Numbered from the stretch's first letter, positions 42,601 through 51,628 are shown. The stretch is 64,000 nucleotides of DNA from Bowmanella denitrificans (GCF_039522935.1 NZ_BAAAEI010000024.1:61172-125171); one strand, 5' to 3'. Numbers and translations are program-made. The notes: a model not told the origin generated them from the letters alone.

Positions 42601-43592
42601 AAGCCACCAACATTCTGTATGCCAAAGTCGCCATCGCGGCCTTCCTGGCACAAAGTATGAAGGAAACCATTCAGTACAATGCCTGCGATGAGAACAACTG
42701 GTCAATCAACACCGGCGACCCGGTTAACTATCCGTTGTCTTCGTCTTGTGGCCAGTTACAGCAAAACTACTCGGACTATGGCGTCAATCCCGCCACCGGC
42801 AATGACTACCCGTATTCCTGTCCGGTCAATATGAAGATGGAGATGACCGCGGTGACCCATGCCAAATGGTATGGTGCACCAGCCCCGTTGTTTGTGGCAC
42901 CGGATGCGGTACTGGAAGAACAAGGCTTACTGGTCAACGGCCATGTAGGTAAATGGAACTACTCTGCAGATTGCAGCGGCCAAACCGGCAGCGCCGATCT
43001 GACTAAACAAGCCTGGCTGCGTGACGAGTGTAAAGTGTACGACGAGCAAAAAGCCGGTAAATTTATCTGGGACGGCAGCGCTGGCAAGTCAGTAGAAGGC
43101 TGTGGCTGGTGGGGTCGTGGTGTGATTCAAACCACAGGCCGCTTCAACTTCGGTAAGCTGAATCACTTCCTGGGTCGCAGCCATGTGGATCCCGACTTGG
43201 TCGGTCAGGTGGTTGAAGGTATGCAGGTGGTCGCCGCCCCCAGCAACCCGCTGTACGGCGATATGGACCTGTGCCAAAACCCGGAACTGGTGTGCAGCAC
43301 CGAGGAACACAAAGAAATCAAATGGATTGCCGGCCTGTTCTACTGGATGAACGAAGTACAGGGCTATGACAATACCGGTGGCCCCTATGAAGGCTGGAAC
43401 TACTATCAAGAACTGAAGGCTTATGTGGCCGGCGGTTTGCAGGGCAGTGGTTTTATTGATGATATTTCCGGTATCGTCAACCGCGGCTGTCCCGACAGCA
43501 CCTGCCCCATCAGCGGACCGGTAGACGGTCTGGCTGACAGAAAAGCCAATTTCTTTAAAGTACTGCAAGCCATGGGTCTGAATCCCCAGTAA
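39684..43592 (+). CDS. Secreted multidomain chitinase-like protein (GH19-like C-terminus)
   Basis: The protein has 1302 residues from the ATG at 39684; the signal peptide ends near LLAA (residue 25). Domains in order: a ChiA-N-like beta-sandwich (about 26-126, TPSIAWMES...WNMWWGNNGDTWYLLENG); two PKD-type domains (about 127-220 and 221-313, each starting NQPPVxNAGAD); and a second ChiA-N-like domain (about 317-420). An unrecognised region follows (about 430-910, VDLYVKGWPNTLAMGTLVDND...DLRPDFLAFDKGNDDG...FEVPAMLWQLPGGHL), which looks like a barrel-type glycosidase. The C-terminal GH19-like domain (about 915-1302) has AAFLAQSMKETIQYNAC with probable catalytic Glu994 and the substrate-groove motif CGWWGRGVIQTTGRFNFGKLN. 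It is exported, probably through the type II system. It is flanked by terminators, hence monocistronic. Chitin as substrate is inferred from the domains. Confidence 0.85.
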   Translation: MRRGLLPTALLGSAGLLVSHSLLAAPGTPSIAWMESTYAAPAQYTVQWNMWWGNNGDTWYLLENGAVVHTASLTPNGQNAQNGQLQLSKTGGGNFAYQVKLCDTSVTPESCSQSNITNISVSGGAVNQPPVVNAGADQSIETGNAASLNGSVQDDGLSSPLTSSWASQSGPGTVTFADATAPTTTATFSATGTYVLRLTANDGEFSAFDDVQVTVADVAANQPPVANAGADANASPNVALALTGSYQDDGKSGPVTEAWSKVSGPGNVSFSNANAGSTQVTFDTVGSYVLAYTVNDSEFSDSDQLNVTVATGPAPEAPATPAIAWMPTEAQLTNGSVDITVRWNMYWGKNGNQWRLLQNGTQVHSAPLTASGNSAQSGQHTVTLTQGGSYSFVVALCNVSGNQEACTNSNTATVTVAGGGGEPIVNCGPGTAAGLCLPYRADQVDLYVKGWPNTLAMGTLVDNDPADNAELAASKVNAIYQYAGDAVRGQLLTPDATRQTIAQARQIGSQVRSVLVATTANASTGTDLGSEDILTYANLVVHYRNLIRQAAQMQLAKDANHQHPATLLLNGELLGQWFEAQNDFATLFGSQGNWTPVQVVQALQEAISLDSGYQLLDNSGNPQSLGSLYNLNNLQSEAAGLLSDDLKGWIQSQHFILKRFSPDVPFAWVVNLEGPANTATLQAQYSGLQAVWNGASEPMAAFIHELGLFDDVDLRPDFLAFDKGNDDGFSPSGKALHGFGPRQWENYLNYVRQISDYFEVPAMLWQLPGGHLATNGEATGSYDLANHSASAGSYFMGDKNIGTNLSAIRPAVLNIALDANNYDNATSVAALLGQESNHDWGVSRLRHAAFANVFAILWGSPTSTTVVPLGSHNDNGWLKNKIVAYQDNGGVPLYHIAGPSSSTPLTSIPALNTELESIESVVNNEVFLYQTPSNSWIPSTVYKWGDFLSALNAMHNQGVGDVKFWLIDENADEATNILYAKVAIAAFLAQSMKETIQYNACDENNWSINTGDPVNYPLSSSCGQLQQNYSDYGVNPATGNDYPYSCPVNMKMEMTAVTHAKWYGAPAPLFVAPDAVLEEQGLLVNGHVGKWNYSADCSGQTGSADLTKQAWLRDECKVYDEQKAGKFIWDGSAGKSVEGCGWWGRGVIQTTGRFNFGKLNHFLGRSHVDPDLVGQVVEGMQVVAAPSNPLYGDMDLCQNPELVCSTEEHKEIKWIAGLFYWMNEVQGYDNTGGPYEGWNYYQELKAYVAGGLQGSGFIDDISGIVNRGCPDSTCPISGPVDGLADRKANFFKVLQAMGLNPQ

Positions 43593-43604
43593 CTGCAAGT
43601 CACA

Positions 43605-43632
43605 CCATCACCCGATAAACATCGGGTGATGG
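43605..43632. terminator. Stem-loop after the chitinase gene
   Basis: A perfect 12-bp stem CCATCACCCGAT/ATCGGGTGATGG with an AAAC loop lies 12 bases after the stop. The following tail is pyrimidine-rich but has no pure T run. Confidence 0.65.
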
Positions 43633-43704
43633 TACTTCCCTGCTGTGTTTGCTGCATTTTCCGCCATGTGATTTATCGCCGGGCAAACCCTGAATATATC
43701 TCCC

Positions 43705-44184
43705 TTAACCCACCATATAGGTACCAGTACCAAAGGCAATATGCTCACCGTGCTCGTTATGCAATTCCATTCTGCATACCGCCACCCTGCTGCCTTTACG
43801 GATCACACTGGCGGTGGCAATAAATTCTTCGCCCTTACCGGGGCGCAAATAATCAACCCGCATATCTATGGTGCCAATCCGCGCCAGCCGCTGCTGAAAT
43901 TGCTCCAGGGTCAGATCTTCCATGTCCCGCACCACATGCAAAATGGCCATTAACCCACCCACGGTATCCAGCACAGCGGCCGTGACACCACCATGCAGAA
44001 TTTTCTGGATAGGATTGCCCATCAGCCCGTCGTGCCAGGGTAAACGCACTTCCACACCTTCACCGTCAAACTGACTGATTTGCAGCCCCAGCAAGTGGTT
44101 AAACGGCATATGGTCGCGAAATACGCCGGCCACGTAATCCGCCAGTTGGCGGCTGTCCAGCAAGGTAGTCTTTTGCATTGTCAT
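43705..44184 (-). CDS. Hotdog-fold thioesterase (PaaI-like)
   Basis: The protein has 159 residues. The signature QKILHGGVTAAVLDTVGGLMAI is the active-site helix of PaaI/YiiD-type acyl-CoA thioesterases, and VDYLRPGKGEEFIATASVIRKGSRVAVCRMELHNEHGEHIAFGTGTYMVG forms the remaining sheet. It is cytoplasmic, with an acyl-CoA substrate not identifiable from sequence. The ribosome-binding site is weak (AGAAAG). It is divergent from recQ with a 188-base gap. Confidence 0.85.
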   Translation of the reverse strand: MTMQKTTLLDSRQLADYVAGVFRDHMPFNHLLGLQISQFDGEGVEVRLPWHDGLMGNPIQKILHGGVTAAVLDTVGGLMAILHVVRDMEDLTLEQFQQRLARIGTIDMRVDYLRPGKGEEFIATASVIRKGSRVAVCRMELHNEHGEHIAFGTGTYMVG

Positions 44185-44372
44185 TCTTTCTGGTTGGACC
44201 TGTTCCCATCATAGCAGCCCGGCCCAGGGACTTGGCAAGCCATACAGATATTCACGAATTCTGACGCCCCCTAACCACAGCTCACAAAGCTTGCAGATTA
44301 GAGTGCGAGCAGTCATGAATTCCTGATAACTTTGGGGTAGACTAGCGGCCCTGTTTTTCTGACCCCGAAACC

Positions 44373-46187
44373 ATGTCTGACGTTCTGGCCTCCACCCTAA
44401 CACAACCCACCCCGGCAAGCGTATTGCGGGAAGTGTTCGGCTACGACAGTTTCAGGCCCGGTCAGGAACAAGTCATTCAGGCCTGCCTGGATGGGCAGGA
44501 CAGTCTGGTACTGATGCCCACCGGCGGCGGTAAGTCGCTGTGCTACCAGGTGCCGGCACTGCTGCTACCCGGCCTGACCCTGGTGGTGTCTCCGCTGATT
44601 TCATTGATGAAAGATCAGGTGGATGCCTTACATGCCTCCGGCGTCAGTGCCGCCTATCTGACCTCAGCGCTGACCCGCCCCGAGCAACTTAACGTGCTGG
44701 CCGGCGTGCAGGATGGTAAATACAAACTGTTGTATGTGGCCCCGGAACGGCTGGTCCAGCCAGAATTTATTCAGCGTTTGCAACATATTCAGGTCAGCCT
44801 GTTTGCCATTGATGAAGCTCACTGCGTGTCACACTGGGGCCATGACTTTCGCCATGACTATATGGCCCTTGGCCAGCTTAAGCATTTCTTTCCCCATGTA
44901 CCAATGATGGGGCTGACCGCCACTGCCGACCCGGCCACCCGCATGGATATACTGCAGCAACTTCGTTTGCACCAACCCATGATCTATCAGGGCAGTTTTG
45001 ACCGCCCCAATATTCGCTACACCCAGTTGCAGAAATACAAGCCCATGGAACAGCTTGAAGCTTATATAAAGGGCCAGGAAGGCAGCGGCATTATTTACTG
45101 TAACAGCCGCAAAAAGGTGGAAGATGTAGCCTTTAAACTGGCCAATCGTGGGATTAACTGTGCCGGTTACCATGCCGGTATGGAAGCCGAGATCCGTGAC
45201 ATTACCCAGCGTAACTTTCTCAAAGACAATATTGATGTGATTGTTGCCACTGTTGCGTTCGGCATGGGCATCAATAAACCGAATGTGCGCTACGTGGTGC
45301 ATTTTGATCTGCCCCGTACCATCGAGTCTTATTATCAGGAAACCGGCCGCGCCGGGCGGGACGGCAGCCCGGCCGAAGCACTGTTGTTGTTTGACGAAAA
45401 AGATGTGGCGCGCATTCGTGAATGGATCAGTCTCACCGACAATCCTCACCGTCAGGAAGTGGAGTTGCAACGCTTTGCTGCCATGGAGGCCTTTGCCGAA
45501 GCGCAAACCTGTCGACGCCAGGTGTTGCTGAACTACTTTGGTGAATACAACGCCTCGGCCTGCGGCAACTGTGATATCTGCCTGGATCCCCCCAAGGCCT
45601 TTGACGGCACGGTAGCCGCGCAGAAAGTGCTGTCCTGCATTTACCGCCTGAACCAATCGGTGGCCAGCCAGTATCTGATTGATGTATTGCGCGGTAAAAA
45701 GCTGAAACGTATTGTCGACAGCGGCCATGACCAGCTCAGCACCTATGGTATAGGCAAAGACGAAAGTGATGCCTGGTGGCACAACCTGATCAATCAACTG
45801 ATACACCAGGGGCTGGTCAGGGTGGATATTACCCAGAATGCCATGCTTAAACTGAATGAGGCCGCCCGCGCGGTACTCAAAGGGGAACTACCTGTTAGTC
45901 TGGCGGTGCCCAGAATGAGTTTGAATCTGGGTAAAAAAGCCAAGCTGGATAACCGCAACTACGACAGGGCGCTGTTTGCCAAATTGAAAAAGCTGCGCAA
46001 AGCCATTGCCGAAGAAGACGAAGTACCGCCTTTTGTGGTGTTTTCCGATATGACCTTGTCGCATATGGCAGAAATCCTGCCCACCAGCGAGCGTGATATG
46101 TTGCAGGTCAGCGGTGTAGGGCAAACCAAACTGAGCCGCTATGGCGAGGCCTTTTTAAGTCTGATCCGCGATCATTTGGCAGGGTAA
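44373..46187 (+). CDS. recQ: ATP-dependent DNA helicase RecQ
   Basis: A 3'-5' helicase of the RecF recombination pathway and replication restart. The protein has 604 residues. Walker A is MPTGGGKS with K54; the DEAH box is AIDEAHCVSHWGHDFRHDY; motif VI is YYQETGRAGRDG. The zinc-binding cluster is CRRQVLLNYFGEYNASACGNCDIC, followed by a winged helix and a C-terminal HRDC domain (LSHMAEILPTSERDMLQVSGVGQTKLSRYGEAF). All parts are intact. A 27-base gap separates it from a convergent gene. Confidence 0.97.
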   Translation: MSDVLASTLTQPTPASVLREVFGYDSFRPGQEQVIQACLDGQDSLVLMPTGGGKSLCYQVPALLLPGLTLVVSPLISLMKDQVDALHASGVSAAYLTSALTRPEQLNVLAGVQDGKYKLLYVAPERLVQPEFIQRLQHIQVSLFAIDEAHCVSHWGHDFRHDYMALGQLKHFFPHVPMMGLTATADPATRMDILQQLRLHQPMIYQGSFDRPNIRYTQLQKYKPMEQLEAYIKGQEGSGIIYCNSRKKVEDVAFKLANRGINCAGYHAGMEAEIRDITQRNFLKDNIDVIVATVAFGMGINKPNVRYVVHFDLPRTIESYYQETGRAGRDGSPAEALLLFDEKDVARIREWISLTDNPHRQEVELQRFAAMEAFAEAQTCRRQVLLNYFGEYNASACGNCDICLDPPKAFDGTVAAQKVLSCIYRLNQSVASQYLIDVLRGKKLKRIVDSGHDQLSTYGIGKDESDAWWHNLINQLIHQGLVRVDITQNAMLKLNEAARAVLKGELPVSLAVPRMSLNLGKKAKLDNRNYDRALFAKLKKLRKAIAEEDEVPPFVVFSDMTLSHMAEILPTSERDMLQVSGVGQTKLSRYGEAFLSLIRDHLAG

Positions 46188-46214
46188 CAGGCTAAATCAG
46201 CACGATCCCTGCTG

Positions 46215-46526
46215 CTATAACTTCTGCAGCAAACGTCGCACCTGCTCGGCAAAGCCAGGCAGTGGCTGCCAGTTTGCTACCCACCCCAGACAATGTTCGG
46301 GCAGAGTGTCAGGCGCAGCCCCATAGCCTATTTTGGTGATACTGGCAGGCATAGTAGCCAGCACTGGTTGCCTGCCCAGCAAGACATCAAAGGGCCTGGC
46401 AATCATAGCCACCACGGCCTGCTCCGGTGTAGCGAAGTCCATCACATCAAAACCACCGGTGCTTTGCAGCACCAGGGTCAGGTCCTTTCTAAGCCGGGCT
46501 TGCTGCTCAACAAGCAGAATCCGCAC
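46215..46526 (-). CDS. Degenerate receiver-like protein
   Basis: The protein has 103 residues beginning MRILLVEQQARLRKDLTLVLQSTGGFDVMDFATPEQAV, the first strand and helix of a response-regulator receiver. The usual acidic pocket (DD) is replaced by EQQ. The phosphoacceptor segment reads FDVLLGRQP with no Asp, so phosphorylation is unlikely. The C-terminal half diverges from the fold. The start is a GTG overlapping the cytochrome c stop by one base (TAGTG) with GGA upstream, so it is translationally coupled to the cytochrome gene. Function is unknown. Confidence 0.65.
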   Translation of the reverse strand: MRILLVEQQARLRKDLTLVLQSTGGFDVMDFATPEQAVVAMIARPFDVLLGRQPVLATMPASITKIGYGAAPDTLPEHCLGWVANWQPLPGFAEQVRRLLQKL

Positions 46527-46831
46527 TATTTTCCGACAGGGTCGAGACTGGCGTAATAGGCGGCCAAATTAGCGATATCGTCGTCAGACAAGGGTTTGGC
46601 CATAGGCGCCATCACCATATTTTTACGCTCACCGTCACGAAAGGCTTTCAGTTGCAGCACCAGATATTGCTCTTTCTGGCCAGCCAGATTGGGGTACATG
46701 GGGATTGGAGATATACCATTGGCCCCGTGGCAAGCCGCACAAGTCGCCGACTTGGCTTTACCGGCGGCAATATCACCGGCCAGCGCAGGATAGGATGCAA
46801 ACAAAGCGAACAGTACAGCAAGTTTCTTCAT
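46526..46831 (-). CDS. Small periplasmic cytochrome c (class I, c553/c4-like)
   Basis: The protein has 101 residues. The signal peptide (MKKLAVLFALFASYPALA) is followed by heme motif C31-A-A-C-H35, the aspects NGISPIPMYPNLAGQKEQYLVLQLKAFRDGERKN, and a methionine-rich segment supplying the axial Met before DDDIANLAAYYASL. It is a monoheme electron carrier. GGAG precedes the ATG. It is followed by the receiver-like gene and divergent from selO, with only 14 bases between. Confidence 0.93.
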   Translation of the reverse strand: MKKLAVLFALFASYPALAGDIAAGKAKSATCAACHGANGISPIPMYPNLAGQKEQYLVLQLKAFRDGERKNMVMAPMAKPLSDDDIANLAAYYASLDPVGK

Positions 46832-46845
46832 AACAACTCCGGGTA

Positions 46846-48351
46846 GTGGTCTTATTGAATGTTACAATAGCCCAAGTTTTCACTTTTCCATACGGCAACA
46901 CTGTGTATTTGGCTCACACTTACGCCCAACAATTGGCAGACCTGGGAAGTCAGGTGCGGGTACAAGCGCCGCAGGAGGCTTGGTTAGCCCATGTTAACCA
47001 TGCCCTGCTAGCCGATCTTGATCTGGATCCACAACTGTTTGAACAAAAAAGATTATTTGCTGAATTGTTCGAAGCACAGGGAATCCTTAACCGTCAGGCC
47101 ATGGCACAAAAATACGGTGGCCACCAGTTTGGCCAATGGAACCCGCAACTGGGCGACGGGCGCGGATTGCTGCTTGGCGAAACCCGGGATATGCAAGGTA
47201 AGCCGGTAGACCTGCATCTAAAAGGGGCCGGCCAAACACCCTATTCCAGATTTGGTGACGGCCGCGCCGTGCTGCGTTCCACCCTGCGTGAGTACCTGGT
47301 GGGCGAAGCCATGCACCACCTTGGCATTCCCAGTTCCCGCTCCTTGTGTCTGATTGCCAGTCAGGAACCGGTGCAACGTGAGCAACAAGAAACCGCGGCA
47401 ATGATGATCCGCACCTGCCAGAGCCATATTCGCTTCGGCCATTTCGAGTATTTTTTCCATAGTGGTCAGAGCGACAAGCTGCAAAGACTGTTTGATTATT
47501 GCCTGACCCAGCATTTTTCAGACCTGCAGGGCTGCGACAATCCGTATTTGGCCCTGCTTGAGCGCATTGTACTGACCACCGCCGAACTGGTTGCCAAATG
47601 GCAGGCCTTCGGTTTTGCCCACGGGGTTATGAATACCGACAATATGTCTATCCATGGCATCAGTTTCGACTTCGGGCCTTACGCTTTTTTAGACGACTTT
47701 CAGCAGGACTTTATCTGTAATCATTCTGATCATCAGGGCCGTTATGCTTTTGACCGTCAGCCCGGCATTGCCCTGTGGAACCTCAATGCGCTGGCCCATG
47801 CCTTTAGTGGTCATCTGGATATTGACCAGCTCAAACAGGCGTTGGCCCACTACGAGCCCCACCTGCTAAGTCACTATTTCGACCTGATGGCAAAAAAGCT
47901 GGGCCTGCAGAATGCCGATGAGCAGGACAACCGGGATGAAAAACTGATTGGCGACTGGCTAAGCATGCTCAGTCAGCAGCGACGCGATTATCACTGCGCG
48001 TTTCGGCTGCTCAGTCACTACCAGCCCGGCCAGGAAGCGCCGTTGTTGGATTACTTTATCAACCGTGACCAGGCCAGCCAGTGGCTTACCCGATATCAAC
48101 AAAAACTGGCGACCCAGCCGCAGTCGCACCAGGAGCGTCAACAGGCCATGCAGGCCATTAACCCCAAATTCGTGCTGCGTAATTACCTGGCCCAGCAGGC
48201 CATTGAACAAGCACAGCAAGGCGAGTTTGACGAATTTGAGCGCCTGTTTGAGGTACTGAAACACCCTTTTACTGAGCAACCACAGTTTGACACTTATGCC
48301 AAACCACCGCCGGATTGGGGTAAGTCGCTGGAGATTTCATGCAGCAGTTAG
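46846..48351 (+). CDS. selO: Protein adenylyltransferase SelO (YdiU)
   Basis: A pseudokinase-fold enzyme that transfers AMP to Ser/Thr/Tyr of target proteins, linked to redox stress. The protein has 501 residues. Characteristic segments are YGGHQFGQWNPQLGDGRGLLLGE, LHLKGAGQTPYSRFGDGRAVLRSTLREYLVGEAMHHLGIPSSRSL and FGFAHGVMNTDNMSIHGISFDFGPYAFLDDF. The start is uncertain: GTG at 46846 gives the best N-terminus but lacks a clear ribosome-binding site, and TTG at 46855 is possible. The C-terminus is shorter than in E. coli's family and lacks the common final selenocysteine/cysteine extension apart from the CSS end. Confidence 0.92.
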   Translation: MVLLNVTIAQVFTFPYGNTVYLAHTYAQQLADLGSQVRVQAPQEAWLAHVNHALLADLDLDPQLFEQKRLFAELFEAQGILNRQAMAQKYGGHQFGQWNPQLGDGRGLLLGETRDMQGKPVDLHLKGAGQTPYSRFGDGRAVLRSTLREYLVGEAMHHLGIPSSRSLCLIASQEPVQREQQETAAMMIRTCQSHIRFGHFEYFFHSGQSDKLQRLFDYCLTQHFSDLQGCDNPYLALLERIVLTTAELVAKWQAFGFAHGVMNTDNMSIHGISFDFGPYAFLDDFQQDFICNHSDHQGRYAFDRQPGIALWNLNALAHAFSGHLDIDQLKQALAHYEPHLLSHYFDLMAKKLGLQNADEQDNRDEKLIGDWLSMLSQQRRDYHCAFRLLSHYQPGQEAPLLDYFINRDQASQWLTRYQQKLATQPQSHQERQQAMQAINPKFVLRNYLAQQAIEQAQQGEFDEFERLFEVLKHPFTEQPQFDTYAKPPPDWGKSLEISCSS

Positions 48352-48484
48352 AGACGCTGCAATTTCGCCTGCAGGGCCAAGCCTGAGCCAAGGGTTTGAT
48401 AACCAATTACAAATCAGGGCTTTTAAGCGCCGCCAAAGAATTTATACTGTGGCTACAACGATAAAAAAGTAATCAAAGCCAACG

Positions 48485-51340
48485 TTGAAACTCACCTCTT
48501 ACATTCTGCTGCTTGCATGCCTGCTGCTCGGTTCGATGTTGCCATGTCAGGGACAGCCTTTGATTCTGGATTCGGCCTTTACCAGTCAGGAACTCAACGG
48601 CCAGATCGAATATCTGCGTGCCGAAAAATACGCGCAGTTGTCTGACGTACAAGCCAGCCCCGACTGGCAGCGCCAATTGGATATTCAACCTCTGTCGCCG
48701 CAGCAGAGCCTGTGGGGCCGTTTCAAGGTTGTGCAGCAGGCAGGCAATCAGGCCAGATTCGCTTTTGTGATTGCCAATCCAACCCTGGACGAAGTGGATC
48801 TGTACCTGCTGGATGACCGGGGCCGTATCCGCCGCTCGTTAATGATGGGGGCTTTGCGACCTTTCAGCGCCAGAGAACTGAATCACCGACATTTTCTGAT
48901 CCGCCTGGATATGACGCCAGGGGAACAGCTGGATATTTATTTCCGCATTGCCGACAAAGGTCCGCTGGTATTCCCCGTGCAGTTATGGCGTGACGAAGTA
49001 CTGATTGCCGAAGAACAGGCCAACCTGGCTATTATCGGCATGATCGGCGGCGCCCTGTCGATTCTGGCATTTTATTACCTGATTACCTATGTGCTGCTGC
49101 GCAGTCCGGTACGCTTCTGGTTTTCCATGGCCAGTTTCAGCTTCTTACTGCTGTTTTTAAATGTGGAAGGGGTGCTGGTACAGATTGTACCGGGGCTGTC
49201 TGGCTATATCTCGCTGCTAACCCTATGCCTGGTGGCCCTGGCACTTTTCAATGCATCCAAAGTGTCGCATCTGATGTTGCGCGGCGTACCTATGTACTGG
49301 CGCTATGTGTCTTACAGTGCCTCTTACCTGCTGCTGTTGTGCGCCTTTGTACTGAACGATTACTGGCAGATTATTGCTGCTATCGGCCTGGCTGGCGCAA
49401 CCTTGGTAGTGCAACTGGGCGTGGCCTGGCGCTACAGCGACCGTAAGGACGGCCGCCCCAACCGCCTTTACGCCATCGGCTGGTCCAGCATCAGCCTGAT
49501 TGCCTTATTGCAGTCGGGTTTCTATTTAAGTGGCGTGATTCTGGAATCCACCCTGAGCCTATATCTGACCTTACTGACCTTATTTGGCATCTTGTTGATT
49601 GCCCTGGCGGTAGAAGCCCATCAACAAGCCCAGGTGCTGTCCCGTTACGAACGCCAGAGCAACACCATCAATGACTTAAGGCGCTTTTACGAGCTGTTCC
49701 GCAACTCGGCCGAGGGGCTGTATACCTCAACCCTGGCTGGCAAACTGATTACCACCAACCCTGCCATGTGTAAGCTGTTTGGCTATGACAACGAACAGCA
49801 GATGCTGAAAGAATGCGGCAATACCTCACAGTTTTATGCCAACCAGGTGGACAGGCTGACCTTAGTGGAAGAACTGGTTAAACAAGGGGTGGTGATGGGC
49901 CGCGAGATCCGCGGAGTACGCCGTGACGGCAGCCAGTTCTGGTTCTCCATTTCGGTACAGTTGCGCCATGAGCACAACGAGGATTACCTGTTCGGCACCA
50001 TCTTCGATATTACCGAGCGCAAAGAATCCAGCATGAGCCTGGAATACATGGCCACGCATGACCCGCTCACCGGAGTATATAACCGCCGCGAATTTGAATT
50101 GCGTCTGCGCCGGGGCCTGAGCCAGGCCAGAGATGCTGAACAGGAATTAACACTGCTGTATATGGATCTGGACCAGTTTAAAGTGGTCAACGACACCTGT
50201 GGCCATAAGGCCGGCGACATCCTGATCAAGCAGTTGTCCCAGCAGTTAAATCAGGTAGTGGAAAACAAAGGTATTCTGGCCCGCTTAGGTGGCGACGAAT
50301 TCGGCGTGTTGCTGGAAGGTGAACAGGCTAATGATCAACATGCCTACCTGCTGGCCAACAAACTGCTGAATGTGGTGCAGCAATTCCGCTTTGTATGGGA
50401 CAACCGTATTTTTACCCTGGGTATCAGCATCGGCCTGGTGCCATACCACCGTGCCATTCATTCGCCCGAGCAATTGCTCAGCATGGCTGATTCGGCCTGT
50501 TATATGGCCAAGGAACAGGGCCGCAATCAGATTCATACCTACTCCAAGCAGGATGACAAAATTCAGCGCTATGAAACCGAATTGCATTGGGTTTCACTGA
50601 TTAATAAGGCCCTGCAGGAAGACAGGTTTGAACTGTACTACCAGCACTACCATCCGCTGAATAAAATCTCCCGCGGCTACCATTATGAAATACTGCTACG
50701 TATGCAGGGCGACGAACCCGAGCAGATTGTGTCGCCAGCATCGTTTTTACCGGCCGCCGAACATTATAATCTGACTGCGCAAATCGACCGCTGGGTAGTG
50801 GAGCATTATTTCCGCTGGCTGGCCGCCAATCCGGAGCATAAAAACAGTCTGGTGCGGGCCAATATCAATTTAAGCGGCCATTCTCTGGGCGACAAGGAAC
50901 TGCGCCTGTTTGTACTTAACGCCTTTGAAAAACACGGTATTCCTTACAATAAAATCTGCTTCGAAATCACCGAAAGCATGGCCATTATTAAAATGGATGA
51001 AACCCTGGAGTTTATTAAAACCTTCCACCAGCTAGGCTGCACCTTCGCTTTGGACGATTTCGGCAGCGGTTTCTCCTCTTACGGTTACCTGAAGAGTTTG
51101 CCGGTGAATTACGTGAAAATCGACGGCGGCTTTGTGAAAGACCTGTTGGTCGACCCGGTGGACATGGCGATGGTCAGTTCCATTAAAGACGTAGCCAAGG
51201 CCATGGGCATGAAAACCGTGGCCGAGTTTGTTGAAAGTAAGGAAATCATGGTGGAACTGGGCAAAATGGGCGTTGATTACGCCCAGGGCTATGGCGTGGC
51301 CCGCCCCGCCCCACTGCGCGACTTCACCCCCCTCGCCTGA
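48485..51340 (+). CDS. 7TM-DISM sensor with PAS, GGDEF and EAL domains
   Basis: This 951-residue cyclic-di-GMP enzyme is in the inner membrane. Signal peptide; periplasmic 7TMR-DISMED2-like domain (about 25-180, SLWGRFKVVQQAGNQARFAFVIANPTLDEVDLYLLDDRG); seven membrane segments (about 185-390); PAS (about 410-520); GGDEF (602-606 in ARLGGDEFG); EAL domain with EIL at 735-737, FEITESMA and DDFGSGFSSYGYLKSLPVNYVKIDG. The GGDEF motif is intact but no RxxD inhibitory site precedes it. The EAL core is EIL, a tolerated variant, and the other catalytic acidic residues are present. Both synthesis and hydrolysis are therefore possible. Translation starts at a TTG with a poor ribosome-binding site. The periplasmic ligand is unknown. 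Confidence 0.9.
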   Translation: MKLTSYILLLACLLLGSMLPCQGQPLILDSAFTSQELNGQIEYLRAEKYAQLSDVQASPDWQRQLDIQPLSPQQSLWGRFKVVQQAGNQARFAFVIANPTLDEVDLYLLDDRGRIRRSLMMGALRPFSARELNHRHFLIRLDMTPGEQLDIYFRIADKGPLVFPVQLWRDEVLIAEEQANLAIIGMIGGALSILAFYYLITYVLLRSPVRFWFSMASFSFLLLFLNVEGVLVQIVPGLSGYISLLTLCLVALALFNASKVSHLMLRGVPMYWRYVSYSASYLLLLCAFVLNDYWQIIAAIGLAGATLVVQLGVAWRYSDRKDGRPNRLYAIGWSSISLIALLQSGFYLSGVILESTLSLYLTLLTLFGILLIALAVEAHQQAQVLSRYERQSNTINDLRRFYELFRNSAEGLYTSTLAGKLITTNPAMCKLFGYDNEQQMLKECGNTSQFYANQVDRLTLVEELVKQGVVMGREIRGVRRDGSQFWFSISVQLRHEHNEDYLFGTIFDITERKESSMSLEYMATHDPLTGVYNRREFELRLRRGLSQARDAEQELTLLYMDLDQFKVVNDTCGHKAGDILIKQLSQQLNQVVENKGILARLGGDEFGVLLEGEQANDQHAYLLANKLLNVVQQFRFVWDNRIFTLGISIGLVPYHRAIHSPEQLLSMADSACYMAKEQGRNQIHTYSKQDDKIQRYETELHWVSLINKALQEDRFELYYQHYHPLNKISRGYHYEILLRMQGDEPEQIVSPASFLPAAEHYNLTAQIDRWVVEHYFRWLAANPEHKNSLVRANINLSGHSLGDKELRLFVLNAFEKHGIPYNKICFEITESMAIIKMDETLEFIKTFHQLGCTFALDDFGSGFSSYGYLKSLPVNYVKIDGGFVKDLLVDPVDMAMVSSIKDVAKAMGMKTVAEFVESKEIMVELGKMGVDYAQGYGVARPAPLRDFTPLA

Positions 51341-51450
51341 TCACAATATTACATCATCTCTCGCAGAGGACGCCGAGTCTTCAGGGCATAGATTGAATGA
51401 TCTACTGTATGCCGCTTTAGTGGAAATATATGTGCCTAAAAGCATAAATA

Positions 51451-51600
51451 ACCACAGAGGCACAGAGAACACAGAGTGGTTGAAGGGGCTAATTCACTGT
51501 GAAGGCATCTGCACTCATCACCGTGACTTATAAAATCTATATATTTCAATAAATTAGTTTAGCTTCCTGCTTTTCTCCGTGACCTCTGAGTCTCTGTGGT
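51451..51600. repeat. CACAGAG inverted-repeat element, copy A
   Basis: 150 bp bounded by ACCACAGAGGCACAGAG and its near complement CTGAGTCTCTGTGGT. The interior includes ACTTATAAAATCTATATATTTCAATAAATTAGTTTA. A linker GACATTGATCTGAACTAAG leads into copy B. Confidence 0.88.
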
Positions 51601-51628
51601 GACATTGATCTGAACTAAGTTGTAAATA

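Noticed and set aside
44829..45806. Minus-strand open frame opposite recQ
   Set aside because: It lies fully within an intact RecQ gene and shows no family signature.
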